A stretch of DNA of 64,000 nt from Nocardioides sp. BGMRC 2183 (GTDB lineage: Bacteria > Actinomycetota > Actinomycetes > Propionibacteriales > Nocardioidaceae): the NCBI GenBank assembly GCA_008123405.1, contig VSSA01000002.1, forward strand, positions 310,001 to 374,000, written 5' to 3'. Under the pieces are notes generated by a model. That model saw only the letters and a list, made by a program, of their open reading frames with translations. It searched no databases and was not told the DNA's origin. The position numbers and the translations under genes were made by a program. Of the stretch, positions 1-9,021 are shown piece by piece; the first letter of the stretch is position 1; every line of letters starts with the position of its first letter.

Positions 1-22
1 CCCGCCGCGTAGCGTCGGAGGC

Positions 23-1009
23 ATGAGCCACACTCCTGCACTGCGTCGTCTCGGTCGCTCCGGTCTGGCGGTCTCCGCCGTCGGCCTGGGCTGCAACGTG
101 CTCGGCCGGAAGGGCGCGGCGAGCGAGAGCCAGGAGGGCAGCGACCGGCTGGTCGGTGCCGCGATCGACGCCGGCATCACCCTCTTCGACTGCGCCGACA
201 CCTACGGCGCCACACCTGGGCTGGCCGAGGAGCGGCTGGGTCGGGCCCTCGGGTCGCGACGCGACGAGGTCGTGGTGGCCACGAAGTTCGGGATGGACAT
301 GAGGGGCGCGAACGGTCCGGATTTCGGTGCCCGCGGGTCGCGCCGCTACATCCGCACCGCCGTCGAAGCGTCGCTGCGCCGGCTGGGCACCGACCACATC
401 GACCTCTACCAGTTCCACACGCCCGACCCGGCGACCCCGATCGAGGAGACCATCGCCGCGCTCGACGAGCTCGTCACCGCCGGCAAGGTCCGCTACTTGG
501 GCCACTCCAACCAGGCCGGCTGGCAGATCGCCCAGGCCGAGTACGTCGCCCGCGAGCTGGGGGCCGAACGGTTCGTCTCCAGCCAGAACCACTACAACCT
601 GCTCGACCGTCGGGCCGAGCTCGAGGTGCTGCCGGCGGGCCGGGCCTTCGGGCTCGGGGTGCTGCCGTACTTCCCGCTCGCCAACGGGCTGCTCACCGGC
701 AAGTACGCCTCCGGCAAGGCGCCCGAGGGCACCCGTCTCTCGGTGACCCGCCAGCACCTGCTGGAGGAGGCGGTCTCGCCGCGGATGCAGGCCTACGGCC
801 GGTTCGCCGAGGAGCGTGGGATCGACGGCGTCGCCGTCGCGATCGGTTGGCTGCTCGCCCAGGACCCGGTTGCCAGCGTCATCGCCGGCGCCACCCGCCC
901 CGAGCAGATCGAGGCGAACGCCGCCGCCACCTCCTGGACCCCCACCCCCGCCGACCTCGCGGAACTCGACGACCTCTTCCCCGCCCCCGACAAGGTCGCG
1001 CTCTTCTGA
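23..1009 (+). CDS. Aldo/keto reductase
   Basis: A complete 328-residue NAD(P)H-dependent aldo/keto reductase, the usual length for the family. The catalytic Asp and Tyr lie in LFDCADTYG (about residues 54-62), the catalytic Lys in VVATKFG (about 88) and the His in IDLYQFHTPD (about 130). The C-terminal cofactor loop reads SVIAGATRPEQI. Such cytosolic enzymes reduce aldehydes and ketones, and the natural substrate cannot be read from sequence. It stands alone, and a symmetric repeat block follows its stop codon. Confidence 0.9.
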   Translation: MSHTPALRRLGRSGLAVSAVGLGCNVLGRKGAASESQEGSDRLVGAAIDAGITLFDCADTYGATPGLAEERLGRALGSRRDEVVVATKFGMDMRGANGPDFGARGSRRYIRTAVEASLRRLGTDHIDLYQFHTPDPATPIEETIAALDELVTAGKVRYLGHSNQAGWQIAQAEYVARELGAERFVSSQNHYNLLDRRAELEVLPAGRAFGLGVLPYFPLANGLLTGKYASGKAPEGTRLSVTRQHLLEEAVSPRMQAYGRFAEERGIDGVAVAIGWLLAQDPVASVIAGATRPEQIEANAAATSWTPTPADLAELDDLFPAPDKVALF

Positions 1010-1113
1010 GTTGAGTTGGCCTTGTGGGCCCGTTGAGTTGGCCTATTGGGCCCGTTCGGACGGCCGGGCCGGCCCGAACCCCCAAGTCAACGGGCCCGAA
1101 CCCCCAACTCAAC
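1010..1113. repeat. Symmetric block of four 22-bp repeat units (two direct, two inverted)
   Basis: Two adjacent direct copies (1010-1031 and 1032-1053) begin GTTGAGTTGGCC and end GGGCCC. Two inverted copies (1070-1091 and 1092-1113) begin, on the minus strand, GTTGACTTGGGG and GTTGAGTTGGGG. The two pairs flank a 16-bp centre, so the whole block can fold into one large hairpin. It starts immediately after the stop of the aldo/keto reductase and ends 43 bp before serS, so it may act as a terminator or be a mobile REP-type element. Confidence 0.8.
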
Positions 1114-1156
1114 GGGGAATCGGTGGGGGTCGGGGGCTCCCGATAATCTTCGGAGC

Positions 1157-2434
1157 ATGATCGATCCGCGCATCCTCCGAGACGAGCCCGACCGCGTCCG
1201 TGCCGCCCAGGCCAAGCGCGGGCTCTCCTCCGACGCGGTGGATACGGCGCTGGCGGCCGACGCCGCGCGGCGGGCGGCGATCGCCGAGTTCGAGACCAAG
1301 CGCGCCCAGCAGAAGGCGATGGGCAAGGACGTCGCCCGAGCCACCGGCAGCGACAAGCAGGCCTTGCTCGACCAGGTCAAGCAGCTCGCCGGCGAGGTGA
1401 AGGCGGCCGAGGCAGCCCAGGGTGCCGCGGAGGAAGCGTGGGACGCCGCGATCCGGTCGATCCCCAACATCGCCGCCGACGAGGCGCCGGCCGGAGGCGA
1501 GGACGACTTCACCGTGCTCGAGCACGTCGGCACCCCGCGTGAGTTCGACTTCACCCCGCGCGACCACGTCGAGCTCGGCAAGCTCCTCGGCGCGATCGAC
1601 CTGGAGCGGGGCGCGAAGGTGTCTGGGTCGCGCTTCTACTTCCTCACCGGTGTCGGGGCCCAGCTCGAGCTGGCGCTGGTCAACCTGGCCATGGACCAGG
1701 CCCGGGAGTCCGGCTTCACCCAGGTCATCGCACCGTCCCTGGTCAAGCCGCGCGCGATGGAGGGCACCGGCTTCCTCGGTCAGGCGGCCGACGACGTCTA
1801 CCGGATCGAGGGCGAGGACATGTACCTCGTCGGCACCTCGGAGGTCGCGATGGCGGCCTACCACTCCGACGAGATCCTGGATCCGGCAGCGCTGCCGCTG
1901 CGCTACGCCGCGATGAGCCCGTGCTTCCGCAAGGAGGCCGGCTCGCACGGCAAGGACACCCGCGGCATCATCCGGGTGCACTGGTTCGACAAGGTGGAGA
2001 TGTTCGTCTACACCACGCTCGAGGAGTCGTACGCCGAGCACGAGCGGCTGTTGGCCTGGGAGAAGGAGTTCCTCGACAAGCTCGAGCTCGCCTATCGGGT
2101 GATCGACACCGCGGCCGGCGATCTCGGGCTCAGCGCCATCCGGAAGTTCGACTGCGAGGCCTGGATCCCCACTCAGGGCAAGTACCGCGAGCTGACCTCG
2201 ACCTCGAACTGCACCGAGTTCCAGGCTCGCCGGCTCGACGTGCGCACCCGCAACGAGGAGGGCCGCACCACTCCGGTCGCCACCCTCAACGGCACGCTCA
2301 CCGCGATCCCGCGGGCGATCGTCGCGATCTTGGAGACCCACCAGAACGAGGACGGGTCGGTCACCGTGCCGCGGGCGTTGCGGCCCTACCTGGGCGGCGT
2401 CGAGGTGCTGAAGCCGGTGGCGAGCCATGGCTGA
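1157..2434 (+). CDS. serS: Serine--tRNA ligase
   Basis: Charges tRNA-Ser with serine in the cytosol. The 425-residue length is typical. An N-terminal charged, Ala-rich coiled-coil arm (about 1-110) precedes the class II catalytic core. Motif 2 is [18 protein letters not shown] (near residue 258), and motif 3 includes [11 protein letters not shown] near the C terminus. The start at 1157 gives the canonical [10 protein letters not shown] terminus; an upstream in-frame ATG at 1046 would lie in the repeat block and is rejected. The 3' end overlaps the next gene by 8 bp, suggesting cotranscription. Confidence 0.97.
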   Translation: MIDPRILRDEPDRVRAAQAKRGLSSDAVDTALAADAARRAAIAEFETKRAQQKAMGKDVARATGSDKQALLDQVKQLAGEVKAAEAAQGAAEEAWDAAIRSIPNIAADEAPAGGEDDFTVLEHVGTPREFDFTPRDHVELGKLLGAIDLERGAKVSGSRFYFLTGVGAQLELALVNLAMDQARESGFTQVIAPSLVKPRAMEGTGFLGQAADDVYRIEGEDMYLVGTSEVAMAAYHSDEILDPAALPLRYAAMSPCFRKEAGSHGKDTRGIIRVHWFDKVEMFVYTTLEESYAEHERLLAWEKEFLDKLELAYRVIDTAAGDLGLSAIRKFDCEAWIPTQGKYRELTSTSNCTEFQARRLDVRTRNEEGRTTPVATLNGTLTAIPRAIVAILETHQNEDGSVTVPRALRPYLGGVEVLKPVASHG

Positions 2435-3326
2435 GCTTGCGCCCGGCGTGCCGGAGCTGCCCGAGGTCCCGGCAGACCTCGCCGGCTGGATGCCGAAGAT
2501 CGTCGCCCTCGACATCGACGGCACCCTGCTGCGCTGGATCCACGGCCAGGGACTCAGCCACGAGGAGGTCACCGAAGCCGTCCACGCAGCGGTCCAGAGC
2601 GTCCTGGACGCCGGCGCGCACGTCGTACTCGCATCGGGGCGGGCGCCGCACAACATGACCGTGGTGGCCGACATGCTCGACCTGCACGGTCATGGCGAGA
2701 AGCTCTGGGTGGTCGCCGCGAACGGCGCTGTGGTCTTCCGCTACCCGCCGATGGACGTAGTCCACGAGGTCACCTTCGACGCCGCGCCGGCGGTGCGGGC
2801 GGTGCTCGCCGAGCACCCCGAGGCGCTGGTGGCGGTGGAGGAGCGCGGCGTCGGCTATCGGGTCTCGGCCCCGTTCCCCGACGGTGAGCTGGGGGAGAAC
2901 CTCACTATCGCCGACGTCGAGGAGATGGTCTCCGAGCCGGTCAGTCGTGTGATCATCCGCGACCCGGAGGCGACGGTGGAGGAGTTCGTCGACCTCGCTG
3001 AGCGTCTCGGCCTGCAGGGCACCGACTACGCGATCGGCTGGACCGCCTGGCTCGACCTTGCTCCGGTGGGCGTGTCCAAGGCCTCCGGCCTGCAGTACGT
3101 CGCCGACGAGCTCGGTCTCTCCGCGGCCGACGTGCTCGCGATCGGCGACGGCCGCAACGACCTCGAGATGCTCACCTGGGCGCGTCGCGGGGTGGCGATG
3201 GGCCAGGCCGTCGACGAGGTGAAGCGGACCGCCGACGCGGTCACCGCCACCGTCGACGACGACGGCGCCGCGCTGGAGATCGGACGCTGGTTCCCTGGCG
3301 CCGGATCTGGTGGGATGTCCGGGTGA
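2427..3326 (+). CDS. HAD-superfamily (Cof-type) hydrolase
   Basis: A 299-residue cytosolic phosphatase of the HAD-IIB/Cof class. Motif I is ALDIDGTLL (nucleophile and acid Asp at about 29 and 31), and the C-terminal motif IV is [12 protein letters not shown] (about 238-249). A cap domain lies between them. It overlaps the end of serS by 8 bp, and its stop overlaps the start of the next gene (ATGA), so the three genes are probably translationally coupled. Family members dephosphorylate sugar phosphates or flavin precursors; the substrate here is unknown. Confidence 0.9.
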   Translation: MAELAPGVPELPEVPADLAGWMPKIVALDIDGTLLRWIHGQGLSHEEVTEAVHAAVQSVLDAGAHVVLASGRAPHNMTVVADMLDLHGHGEKLWVVAANGAVVFRYPPMDVVHEVTFDAAPAVRAVLAEHPEALVAVEERGVGYRVSAPFPDGELGENLTIADVEEMVSEPVSRVIIRDPEATVEEFVDLAERLGLQGTDYAIGWTAWLDLAPVGVSKASGLQYVADELGLSAADVLAIGDGRNDLEMLTWARRGVAMGQAVDEVKRTADAVTATVDDDGAALEIGRWFPGAGSGGMSG

Positions 3327-4075
3327 TGACTGCCTCGATGGCCCGTCCGACGACGCGCGCTGCCCTGGTGGCCGCCGCCGCGGTGCTGGGTCTCGGTGTC
3401 GCCGCTCCGGCCGCGGTCGCCGTACCGGAGCCGTCCTCGACGGTCGCCGCACCGCCCGCCTGCGGCGAGCTGGACCTGAGCGACGAGGCAGCGGTGAGCG
3501 AGCGCGCCTCCGAGGCGGACAACGTCTTCGTCGGCGAGGTGACCGCGCTGCGCCGGGTCCGCGTGCAGAACAGCGACTTCCCCGGAGCGCCCGGAGCGAC
3601 CCAACCCGCCACCGAGAACACGGATCCCACCGGGGCCGCGACGGACTCCGCCTCCCGCCCCACCGTTGAATGGCGCCACACCGTGCAGGTCGAGGTCGAC
3701 TACCGCGGCCTCGTCGACGCCGGCTCCACGATCACCGTCGTGCTGACCAACCAGCTCGGGGCGACCAGTGGCCGCCTGCAGGTCGGTGAGACCTACCTCT
3801 TCTTCGCCACCGACGAGGGCAACCGACTCTCCGCCACCCCCTGCACCGGCGCGGTGCTGCTCCCGAGAGGGCTGACTCCCGCCATCCAGGAGCGGCTCTC
3901 GGCTGCGCTGGACCCGGCGCAGCCGAGTGCGGTCGACCCGAACCTCGAGCTCAGCGAGGAGGCCGAGGAGGACCCGCCGATGCTCGGCCGTCTGGTCGCG
4001 CCGGGCGGCGCGCTCGCGATCGTCGGCGTGCTGGGCCTGGCGCTGGTGGGGCGCTTGGGGCGCGAGCGACGCTGA
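3323..4075 (+). CDS. Exported, membrane-anchored protein, NTR/TIMP-like
   Basis: A 250-residue protein with an Ala-rich signal peptide ending near residue 35. An extracellular domain follows, beginning at PACGELDLSDEA and containing FVGEVTALRR, a V-x-V-x-Y-R-G strand, GETYLFFAT and a second Cys in TPCTGAV. This spacing resembles bacterial netrin/TIMP-like domains (inference). A C-terminal hydrophobic helix (about 228-245) followed by RLGRERR should anchor it in the membrane. It is coupled to the preceding phosphatase by a 4-bp ATGA overlap. Function unknown. Confidence 0.7.
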   Translation: MMTASMARPTTRAALVAAAAVLGLGVAAPAAVAVPEPSSTVAAPPACGELDLSDEAAVSERASEADNVFVGEVTALRRVRVQNSDFPGAPGATQPATENTDPTGAATDSASRPTVEWRHTVQVEVDYRGLVDAGSTITVVLTNQLGATSGRLQVGETYLFFATDEGNRLSATPCTGAVLLPRGLTPAIQERLSAALDPAQPSAVDPNLELSEEAEEDPPMLGRLVAPGGALAIVGVLGLALVGRLGRERR

Positions 4076-4088
4076 TCCACCTCCTGGG

Positions 4089-4712
4089 TCAGAGGTACAT
4101 CCCGCCGCGGTTCTCGTCGTTGTTGTCGCCCGACTGGCCGGGGGCGGCTTGGGGCGCTGCCCCGGGCATCATCGGTCCGCCGCCCTGGGGCAACGCACGC
4201 CGGATCTGCTCGAACTGGGCGCGTGAGGCCATCTGCTGGGCGTAGATCGCCGTCTGGATGCCGTGGAAGAGTCCCTCGAGCCAGCCGACGAGCTGGGCCT
4301 GGGCGATCCGGAGCTCGGACTCCGAGGGCGTGGCCGACTCGTCGAACGGCAGGGAGAGCCGCTCCAGCTCCTCGATGAGCTCCGGCGCCAACCCTTGCTC
4401 GAGCTCGGCGATCGATGAGCGGTGGATCTCGGCGAGCCGGTGGCGGCTGGCTTCGTCCAGCGGCGCCGCCTTCACCTCCTCGAGGAGCTGGCGGATCATG
4501 CTGCCGATCCGCATCACCTTCGCCGGCTGCTCGACCAGGTCGGTGAGGGACTTGCCGTCCTCGTCCCCCTCGCCATCGCCGTCGCCTTCGCCGAGCGAGG
4601 CCTGCGTCAGCGCACTCGCCGGTACGGCGCCCACGGGCTGGCCGTCGGGACCGATCACCACGATCCGCTGCTGCTGCTCGTCCTGTCCGTCTCCGGAGGG
4701 GGTCTGCGTCAT
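4089..4712 (-). CDS. bpa: Bacterial proteasome activator
   Basis: A 207-residue protein of the Bpa/PafE family, the ATP-independent ring activator that opens the actinobacterial 20S proteasome gate. The helical core runs from about residue 53 (SLTDLVEQPAKVMRIGSMI) to about 170 and includes LVGWLEGLFHGIQTAIYAQQ. The extreme C terminus is GGMYL, matching the gate-opening C-terminal tail (GQYL in the mycobacterial protein). The Gly/Pro-rich linker before the tail is typical. It lies downstream of a quinone oxidoreductase on the same strand. The proteasome genes themselves are not in this window. Confidence 0.9.
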   Translation of the reverse strand: MTQTPSGDGQDEQQQRIVVIGPDGQPVGAVPASALTQASLGEGDGDGEGDEDGKSLTDLVEQPAKVMRIGSMIRQLLEEVKAAPLDEASRHRLAEIHRSSIAELEQGLAPELIEELERLSLPFDESATPSESELRIAQAQLVGWLEGLFHGIQTAIYAQQMASRAQFEQIRRALPQGGGPMMPGAAPQAAPGQSGDNNDENRGGMYL

Positions 4713-4752
4713 GTCGCCCAGCCTAGCCAGCGCCCACGAAGCCCGGTCGGGG

Positions 4753-5730
4753 TCAGACCGTGAGCAGGATCTTGCCGATGTTGCCGTCTCCGTCGAGCCG
4801 CCGGTGCGCCTCGACGACCTCCTCGAGCGGGAGTGTGGTCCCGACGACGGGCTCGATCGTCCCGGTGGCGATCAGGGGCCACACGTTCTCCACCACGTCC
4901 GCGCAGATCCACGCCTTGTCCTCGACCGGACGCGACCGCAGGCTGGTGGCGATCACCGCGCCGCGTTTGCGCAGCAGCTTGGCGATGTCGAGCTCGGCTC
5001 GGGCACCGCCCTGCATCCCGATGATCACCAGTCGACCGGAGTCGGCCAGCACGTCGATGTTGCGGTCCAGGTACTTCGCGCCCATGTTGTCCAGCACCAC
5101 GTCGGCGCCACGCCCGTCGGTGCGCTCCCGGACGACCTCCACGAAGTCCTCGTTGCGGTAGTCCACGGCCACCTCGGCGCCGAGCGCCACGCAACGCTCC
5201 CGCTTCTCCTGCGAGCCGGCCGTGGTGAAGACCCGGTGACCTCGGGCCGAGGCGAGCTGGATCGCGAAGGTGCCGATGCCGCCGGCCCCGCCGTGCACCA
5301 GGAGGACATCGTCCTCGTCGAGCGCTGCGGTCATGAAGACGTTGGACCACACCGTGCACGCCACCTCGGGCAGCGCCGCGGCGGTGACCAGGTCGATCCC
5401 GTCGGGGATCGGCATCAGCTGACCCGCCGGCACCGCGACCTTCTCGGCGTAGCCGCCCCCGGCGAGCAGCGCACAGGCGCGGTCACCGACCGCCCAGTAG
5501 GTGACGCCGTCACCGACCGCGGCGACGGTGCCGCTGCACTCGAGGCCGATCACGTCGCTGGCTCCGGGCGGTGGCGGATAGAACCCCATCCGTTGCAGTA
5601 CGTCGGCGCGGTTGACCGCCGTGGCGGCGACGTCGAGCACCACCTCGCCGGGGCCGGGCGCCGGGTCCGGCACCTCGCTGATCGTCAGGACCTCGGGTCC
5701 GCCGGGTTCGGTCGCAAGAACAGCACGCAT
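4753..5730 (-). CDS. NAD(P)H:quinone oxidoreductase (zinc-free MDR family)
   Basis: A 325-residue medium-chain reductase of the quinone oxidoreductase type. The N-terminal GroES-like fold (about 1-120) lacks the structural zinc cysteines. The Rossmann domain contains LLVHGGAGGIGTFAIQLA (about 143-160), the NADPH-binding AxxGxxG-type motif. Members reduce quinones or enones using NADPH. It starts at ATG 5730 with a 14-bp tandem repeat just upstream, and ends 40 bp before bpa on the same strand. Confidence 0.9.
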   Translation of the reverse strand: MRAVLATEPGGPEVLTISEVPDPAPGPGEVVLDVAATAVNRADVLQRMGFYPPPPGASDVIGLECSGTVAAVGDGVTYWAVGDRACALLAGGGYAEKVAVPAGQLMPIPDGIDLVTAAALPEVACTVWSNVFMTAALDEDDVLLVHGGAGGIGTFAIQLASARGHRVFTTAGSQEKRERCVALGAEVAVDYRNEDFVEVVRERTDGRGADVVLDNMGAKYLDRNIDVLADSGRLVIIGMQGGARAELDIAKLLRKRGAVIATSLRSRPVEDKAWICADVVENVWPLIATGTIEPVVGTTLPLEEVVEAHRRLDGDGNIGKILLTV

Positions 5731-5746
5731 GGACCCAGTCTGCAGC

Positions 5747-5788
5747 CTCAGTCCAGCGAACTCAGTCCAGCGAACTCAGACCAGCGAC
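5747..5788. repeat. Three tandem copies of a 14-bp unit
   Basis: The unit CTCAGTCCAGCGAA occurs at 5747-5760 and 5761-5774, with a third copy differing at two bases at 5775-5788. The third copy supplies the stop codon and last residues (SLV) of the DUF6457 gene. The array therefore looks like a local duplication of that gene's 3' end. Confidence 0.9.
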
Positions 5789-6099
5789 TCCCGCTCGACC
5801 CCCGCGGCGTCGACCAGCGAGTCGGCCTCCGGGTCGTCGTCGGTCTCATCCGCCGCACCGGCCGGACGGTCCCACGCCTCGGCGAGTGCCTGGACCTGGC
5901 CGGCCAACTGCTCGACCCGGTCGGGGTCCGCCTCGCCGCTGCCGGTGGCGACGCCCAGCAGGAACGCGGTGACCGGCCCCGCGGAGCCGTGCACATTGTC
6001 GACCGCCACCTCGGCCAGGTCGGCGAGCAGTGCCTCGTCGGCCTCGGCCTCGATGTCGAGCAGATCGCAGACCTCATCGATCCAGTCGTGGAGGTTCAC
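5776..6099 (-). CDS. DUF6457 domain protein
   Basis: A 107-residue acidic, helical protein beginning MNLHDWIDEVCDLLDIEAE and carrying VDNVHGSAGPVTAFLLGVA, the conserved core of DUF6457. In actinobacteria this small domain is often next to, or fused to, MobA-like nucleotidyltransferases, and here it lies directly downstream of one with a 57-bp gap. A role in molybdenum-cofactor maturation is therefore likely but unproven. Confidence 0.8.
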   Translation of the reverse strand: MNLHDWIDEVCDLLDIEAEADEALLADLAEVAVDNVHGSAGPVTAFLLGVATGSGEADPDRVEQLAGQVQALAEAWDRPAGAADETDDDPEADSLVDAAGVERESLV

Positions 6100-6156
6100 C
6101 CCTCCAGGGTGACCCGGGTGCCGGGATCGGGCAAGACCGCTCGGCGAACTCGCAGG

Positions 6157-6726
6157 TCAGCCGAGGTCGCGCAGGTCCGTCCAGGTGTCGACGTCGCGGT
6201 GCTCGTCTCCGTGGGCGGCGACCTCGACCAGGTCCAGGGGCGCCAGCAACCGGTGCAACGCGGCATTGTGCTGCTCCTCGCGCCCGGGCCGCACCTGGTC
6301 CAGCCGTGCTGTCTCCACCACGAAGGCGAGCTGCCGCCGGCCGTCGGGGCCGGTGAGGATCGCTCCGTCGTGGCCGACCGCGGCCTCGCTGAGCCGTCGG
6401 AACGTGGCCGAGGTCAAGAACGGCATGTCGACGGCGAGCACCGCCAGCACTCCAGTACGACGCAGCAGCTGGTCCCGTCCGGTCAGCAGACCCGCGACCG
6501 GTCCGCCGAAGGCGGGGTCCTCGATCACGAAGGTCACCGGCCGCTCGGTGGGCACCTGTTCGCCCACCACCACGACCTCGGCGGCGTCCAGCACCGCGTC
6601 CAGGCTGCGCGCCAGCAGGGTGCGGCCATGCAGCTCGATCGAGGCCTTGTCCGCACCGCCGAGCCGGCTGGCCTGACCGCCGGCGAGCACGATCGCGGAG
6701 AAGGAGGTCAGCCCCGGCTCGATCAC
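6157..6726 (-). CDS. MobA-like molybdenum cofactor guanylyltransferase
   Basis: A 189-residue NTP-transferase. The nucleotide-binding signature LAGGQASRLGGADKASIEL lies at about residues 13-32, and the metal-binding Asp in VLAVDMPFL near residue 100. Family members attach GMP to molybdopterin in the cytosol. It is divergent from the nitrilase-family gene (47 bp between starts) and cotranscribed with the DUF6457 gene. A related nucleotidyltransferase of unknown substrate cannot be excluded. Confidence 0.8.
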   Translation of the reverse strand: MIEPGLTSFSAIVLAGGQASRLGGADKASIELHGRTLLARSLDAVLDAAEVVVVGEQVPTERPVTFVIEDPAFGGPVAGLLTGRDQLLRRTGVLAVLAVDMPFLTSATFRRLSEAAVGHDGAILTGPDGRRQLAFVVETARLDQVRPGREEQHNAALHRLLAPLDLVEVAAHGDEHRDVDTWTDLRDLG

Positions 6727-6773
6727 GTCGAGCAGCCTCGCACAGCCGCCCGCGACAGTGGCAGGCTGGTCGG

Positions 6774-7589
6774 GTGAGCGAGACGATCGAGCGACCCGCC
6801 CCGACCCGGCCGCTGCGGGTCACCCTGGTCCAGGCAGCATCCACGCTCGACCCGGCGGAGAACCGGGCGGCGCTGGACCGCCTGGTGGCCCCCGCCGAGC
6901 ATGTCGACCATGCGGACCTGGTGGTGCTGCCCGAGGCGTTCGCCCGCGACTTCGGTCCGGCCGGCTCGGACGTCAGTGCCTTCGCGGAGCCACTCGACGG
7001 CCCGTTCGGCACCGCGTTGGCTCGGGTCGCCGCGGATCGCGGGACCACCGTGGTGGCCGGGATGTTCGAGGCCTCACCGGACCCGGCGCGGCCCTACAAC
7101 ACACTGCTGGTGCGGGGTGCGGTCGCTGCGTCGTACCGGAAGGTGCATCTGTACGACTCGTTCGGCTACCGCGAGTCCGATCGGCTGCTCGCCGGAGCGA
7201 TCGAGCCGAAGGTGATCGAGGTCGGCGGCTGGCGGGTCGGGTTGATGACCTGTTACGACCTCCGGTTCCCGGAGTTCGCGCGGGCCTTGGTCGACGCCGG
7301 CGCCGACCTGATCGTGGTCCCGGCCGCCTGGGTGGCCGGCGAGGGCAAGATCCATCACTGGCGCACCCTGCTGACCGCCCGCGCGATCGAGAACACCGTG
7401 TATGTCGCGGCCGCCGCCCAGCCCGGTCCGCGCTACTGCGGCACCAGTCTGGTGCTGGACCCCAGTGGTGGTGAGGTCGCCGCGCTGGGCGAGCTCGACG
7501 ACCCCGGTACGACGTCCGCGACCCTCGACCCGGACGTACTGCGTCGTACCCGCGATGCCAACCCGTCGCTGCGCAACCGGCGCTTGTAG
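6774..7589 (+). CDS. Carbon-nitrogen hydrolase (nitrilase superfamily)
   Basis: A 271-residue amidase of the omega-amidase/NIT type. The Glu-Lys-Cys triad is visible: Glu in VVLPEAFARDF (about 54), Lys in YRKVHLYDSFGYRESD (about 123) and Cys in GLMTCYDLRFPE (about 161). The GTG start at 6774 follows a short leader shared with the divergent mobA-like gene. Such cytosolic enzymes hydrolyse small amides, including deaminated glutathione; the substrate here is not determined. Confidence 0.9.
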   Translation: MSETIERPAPTRPLRVTLVQAASTLDPAENRAALDRLVAPAEHVDHADLVVLPEAFARDFGPAGSDVSAFAEPLDGPFGTALARVAADRGTTVVAGMFEASPDPARPYNTLLVRGAVAASYRKVHLYDSFGYRESDRLLAGAIEPKVIEVGGWRVGLMTCYDLRFPEFARALVDAGADLIVVPAAWVAGEGKIHHWRTLLTARAIENTVYVAAAAQPGPRYCGTSLVLDPSGGEVAALGELDDPGTTSATLDPDVLRRTRDANPSLRNRRL

Positions 7590-7600
7590 TCTGAACGGCC

Positions 7601-8623
7601 GTGCCCACCCCCTCCGATCTCGTCCGCCGGCTCCGTCACCGCACCGCGGCCCTCGCGGCGTCCCGGTGGCCTCTGGTGGCTGCGGTGGTCGGCGTGCTGG
7701 TGGGCACCGGATGCCTGATCGCGGCGATGGTGCCGGTCGGTCCCGAGTGGCTCGCCGCCGTGGGTGCGATCGCGGTCTCCACCATCTACAGCTGGGGCCT
7801 GGCGGCACGTGAGGGCGGTCGGCCGGTGGTCTTCGGCACCCTCGCCCTGGCGATCGGGTTGACCGCCGTCCTCTCCGACCAAGAGGTCCTGCGCACCGGT
7901 GCCTCCGTGCTGACCGCGACCGTCGCGGCCGTGCTCGGGGTGATGATCACGGTGCCTACGAAGGGGCTGTGGGCCGCGGCCCGCGAGGCAGTCGTGGGCG
8001 TCGTGGTGGCTGCGGTCGGCGCACTGGCCAGCATCGGGTTCGAGCCGGCGATCAGCGTCGAACGCTACGAGTACACGACGCTCGGCCTCGGCCTGATCGG
8101 CGTCTTCGTCGTCGTGTTCCGGCTCGGTGCCGGCTTCCACGGCCTCGGCCGGCGCGGCATGGTCGTGGTCGTCGTCGGAGCGGTGCTGCTCTCGCTCACG
8201 CTGCTCTATGCCGAGTTGCTGCGTCGCTATGGGTCGAGCAGCACTGTCGACGATCTGCTCGAGGCGGTGCGGTGGAGCCGGGAGAACCTCGGCGCCTTCC
8301 CGCGCCCGATCTCGACCGTCCTCGGCGTCCCGGCCTTGGTCTACGGATGCCACCTGCGAGCCCGCCGGCGTCAGGGGTGGTGGGTCTCCGCGTTCGGTGT
8401 CGCTGCGACGGCGCCGATCGCCACCGCGCTGGGCAACCCGGTGATCACGGTGGACGAGGCGCTGCTGTCGATCGGGTTCAGCCTGGTCGTCGGCATCCTG
8501 ATCGGCTGGATCGTGATCCGCCTCGACCTGCTGCTGACCGGTAACCATGGTCGGCGGCGTCGGGTCGCGGAGAAGCTCGACGCGATCCGCCCAGAGCCGC
8601 CGCGCACCGCGGCGCTCCTCTGA
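7601..8623 (+). CDS. Polytopic membrane protein of unknown function
   Basis: A 340-residue protein beginning with GTG at 7601, 11 bp after the nitrilase-family gene and probably cotranscribed with it. An N-terminal basic stretch (RRLRHRTAALAASR) precedes about eight hydrophobic helices, including LVAAVVGVLVGTGCLIAAM and MVVVVVGAVLLSLTLLY. A cytosolic basic tail (GRRRRVAEKL) ends it. No catalytic motif is recognised. Confidence 0.7.
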   Translation: MPTPSDLVRRLRHRTAALAASRWPLVAAVVGVLVGTGCLIAAMVPVGPEWLAAVGAIAVSTIYSWGLAAREGGRPVVFGTLALAIGLTAVLSDQEVLRTGASVLTATVAAVLGVMITVPTKGLWAAAREAVVGVVVAAVGALASIGFEPAISVERYEYTTLGLGLIGVFVVVFRLGAGFHGLGRRGMVVVVVGAVLLSLTLLYAELLRRYGSSSTVDDLLEAVRWSRENLGAFPRPISTVLGVPALVYGCHLRARRRQGWWVSAFGVAATAPIATALGNPVITVDEALLSIGFSLVVGILIGWIVIRLDLLLTGNHGRRRRVAEKLDAIRPEPPRTAALL

Positions 8624-8652
8624 GCCCGGTCCACCTGAACGTCCACCCGGCC

Positions 8653-8740
8653 TGGCAGAGGGGGCGGGATTCGAACCCGCGGTAGGTCTCCCTACGACCG
8701 CTTTCAAGGCGGTTCCGATAGGCCACTCCGGCACCCCTCC
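8653..8740 (-). tRNA. tRNA-Ser (anticodon UGA)
   Basis: On the minus strand the acceptor arm GGAGGGG pairs with CCCCTCT. The anticodon stem is ACCGC/GCGGT with loop CTTGAAA, giving anticodon TGA. There is a long class II variable arm, and the T arm is GCGGGTTCGAATCCCGC. The 3' CCA is encoded (8653-8655). Confidence 0.97.
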
Positions 8741-8800
8741 TCGTCGGCGGAGCCCGCGTGCGCGACGCTCGGTCACCCACCGACGAGCCACGATTCTAAA

Positions 8801-8957
8801 CCTGGATCCGTGGAAGGCCGCCTACTGCGCGGCACCAGAAGTGCGCGCTGGCTTCGTTGCCGTCGCTCGACAGGCTTCCAGCCTGCCTTCGCAACGGACG
8901 CCTTGCCATCACGCGCTTCTGGCACCGCTCGCTACGGCGCCCTTCCACGGATCCAGG
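8801..8957. repeat. 157-bp imperfect inverted repeat (large hairpin)
   Basis: The outer arms CCTGGATCCGTGGAAGG (8801) and CCTTCCACGGATCCAGG (to 8957) are perfect complements. Interrupted pairing continues inward, for example CACCAGAAG against CTTCTGG. A perfect inner stem CAGGCT-tcc-AGCCTG sits at 8871-8885. The element fills most of the gap between the tRNA-Ser promoter side and the next gene. No credible protein is encoded. It could be a MITE-like or REP element, or a structured RNA. Confidence 0.8.
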
Positions 8958-9021
8958 CTAGAGGAGCACCCAGGGCCACGCGGTTTTGGTCGTGGTGACG
9001 CTGGATTGTTCAATTCGGTCC

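Noticed and set aside
4258-6777. An 839-codon open frame on the plus strand
   Set aside because: It runs antisense through bpa, the quinone oxidoreductase, DUF6457 and mobA-like genes, all well supported. Its translation is low-complexity and unlike any protein; a high-GC shadow frame.
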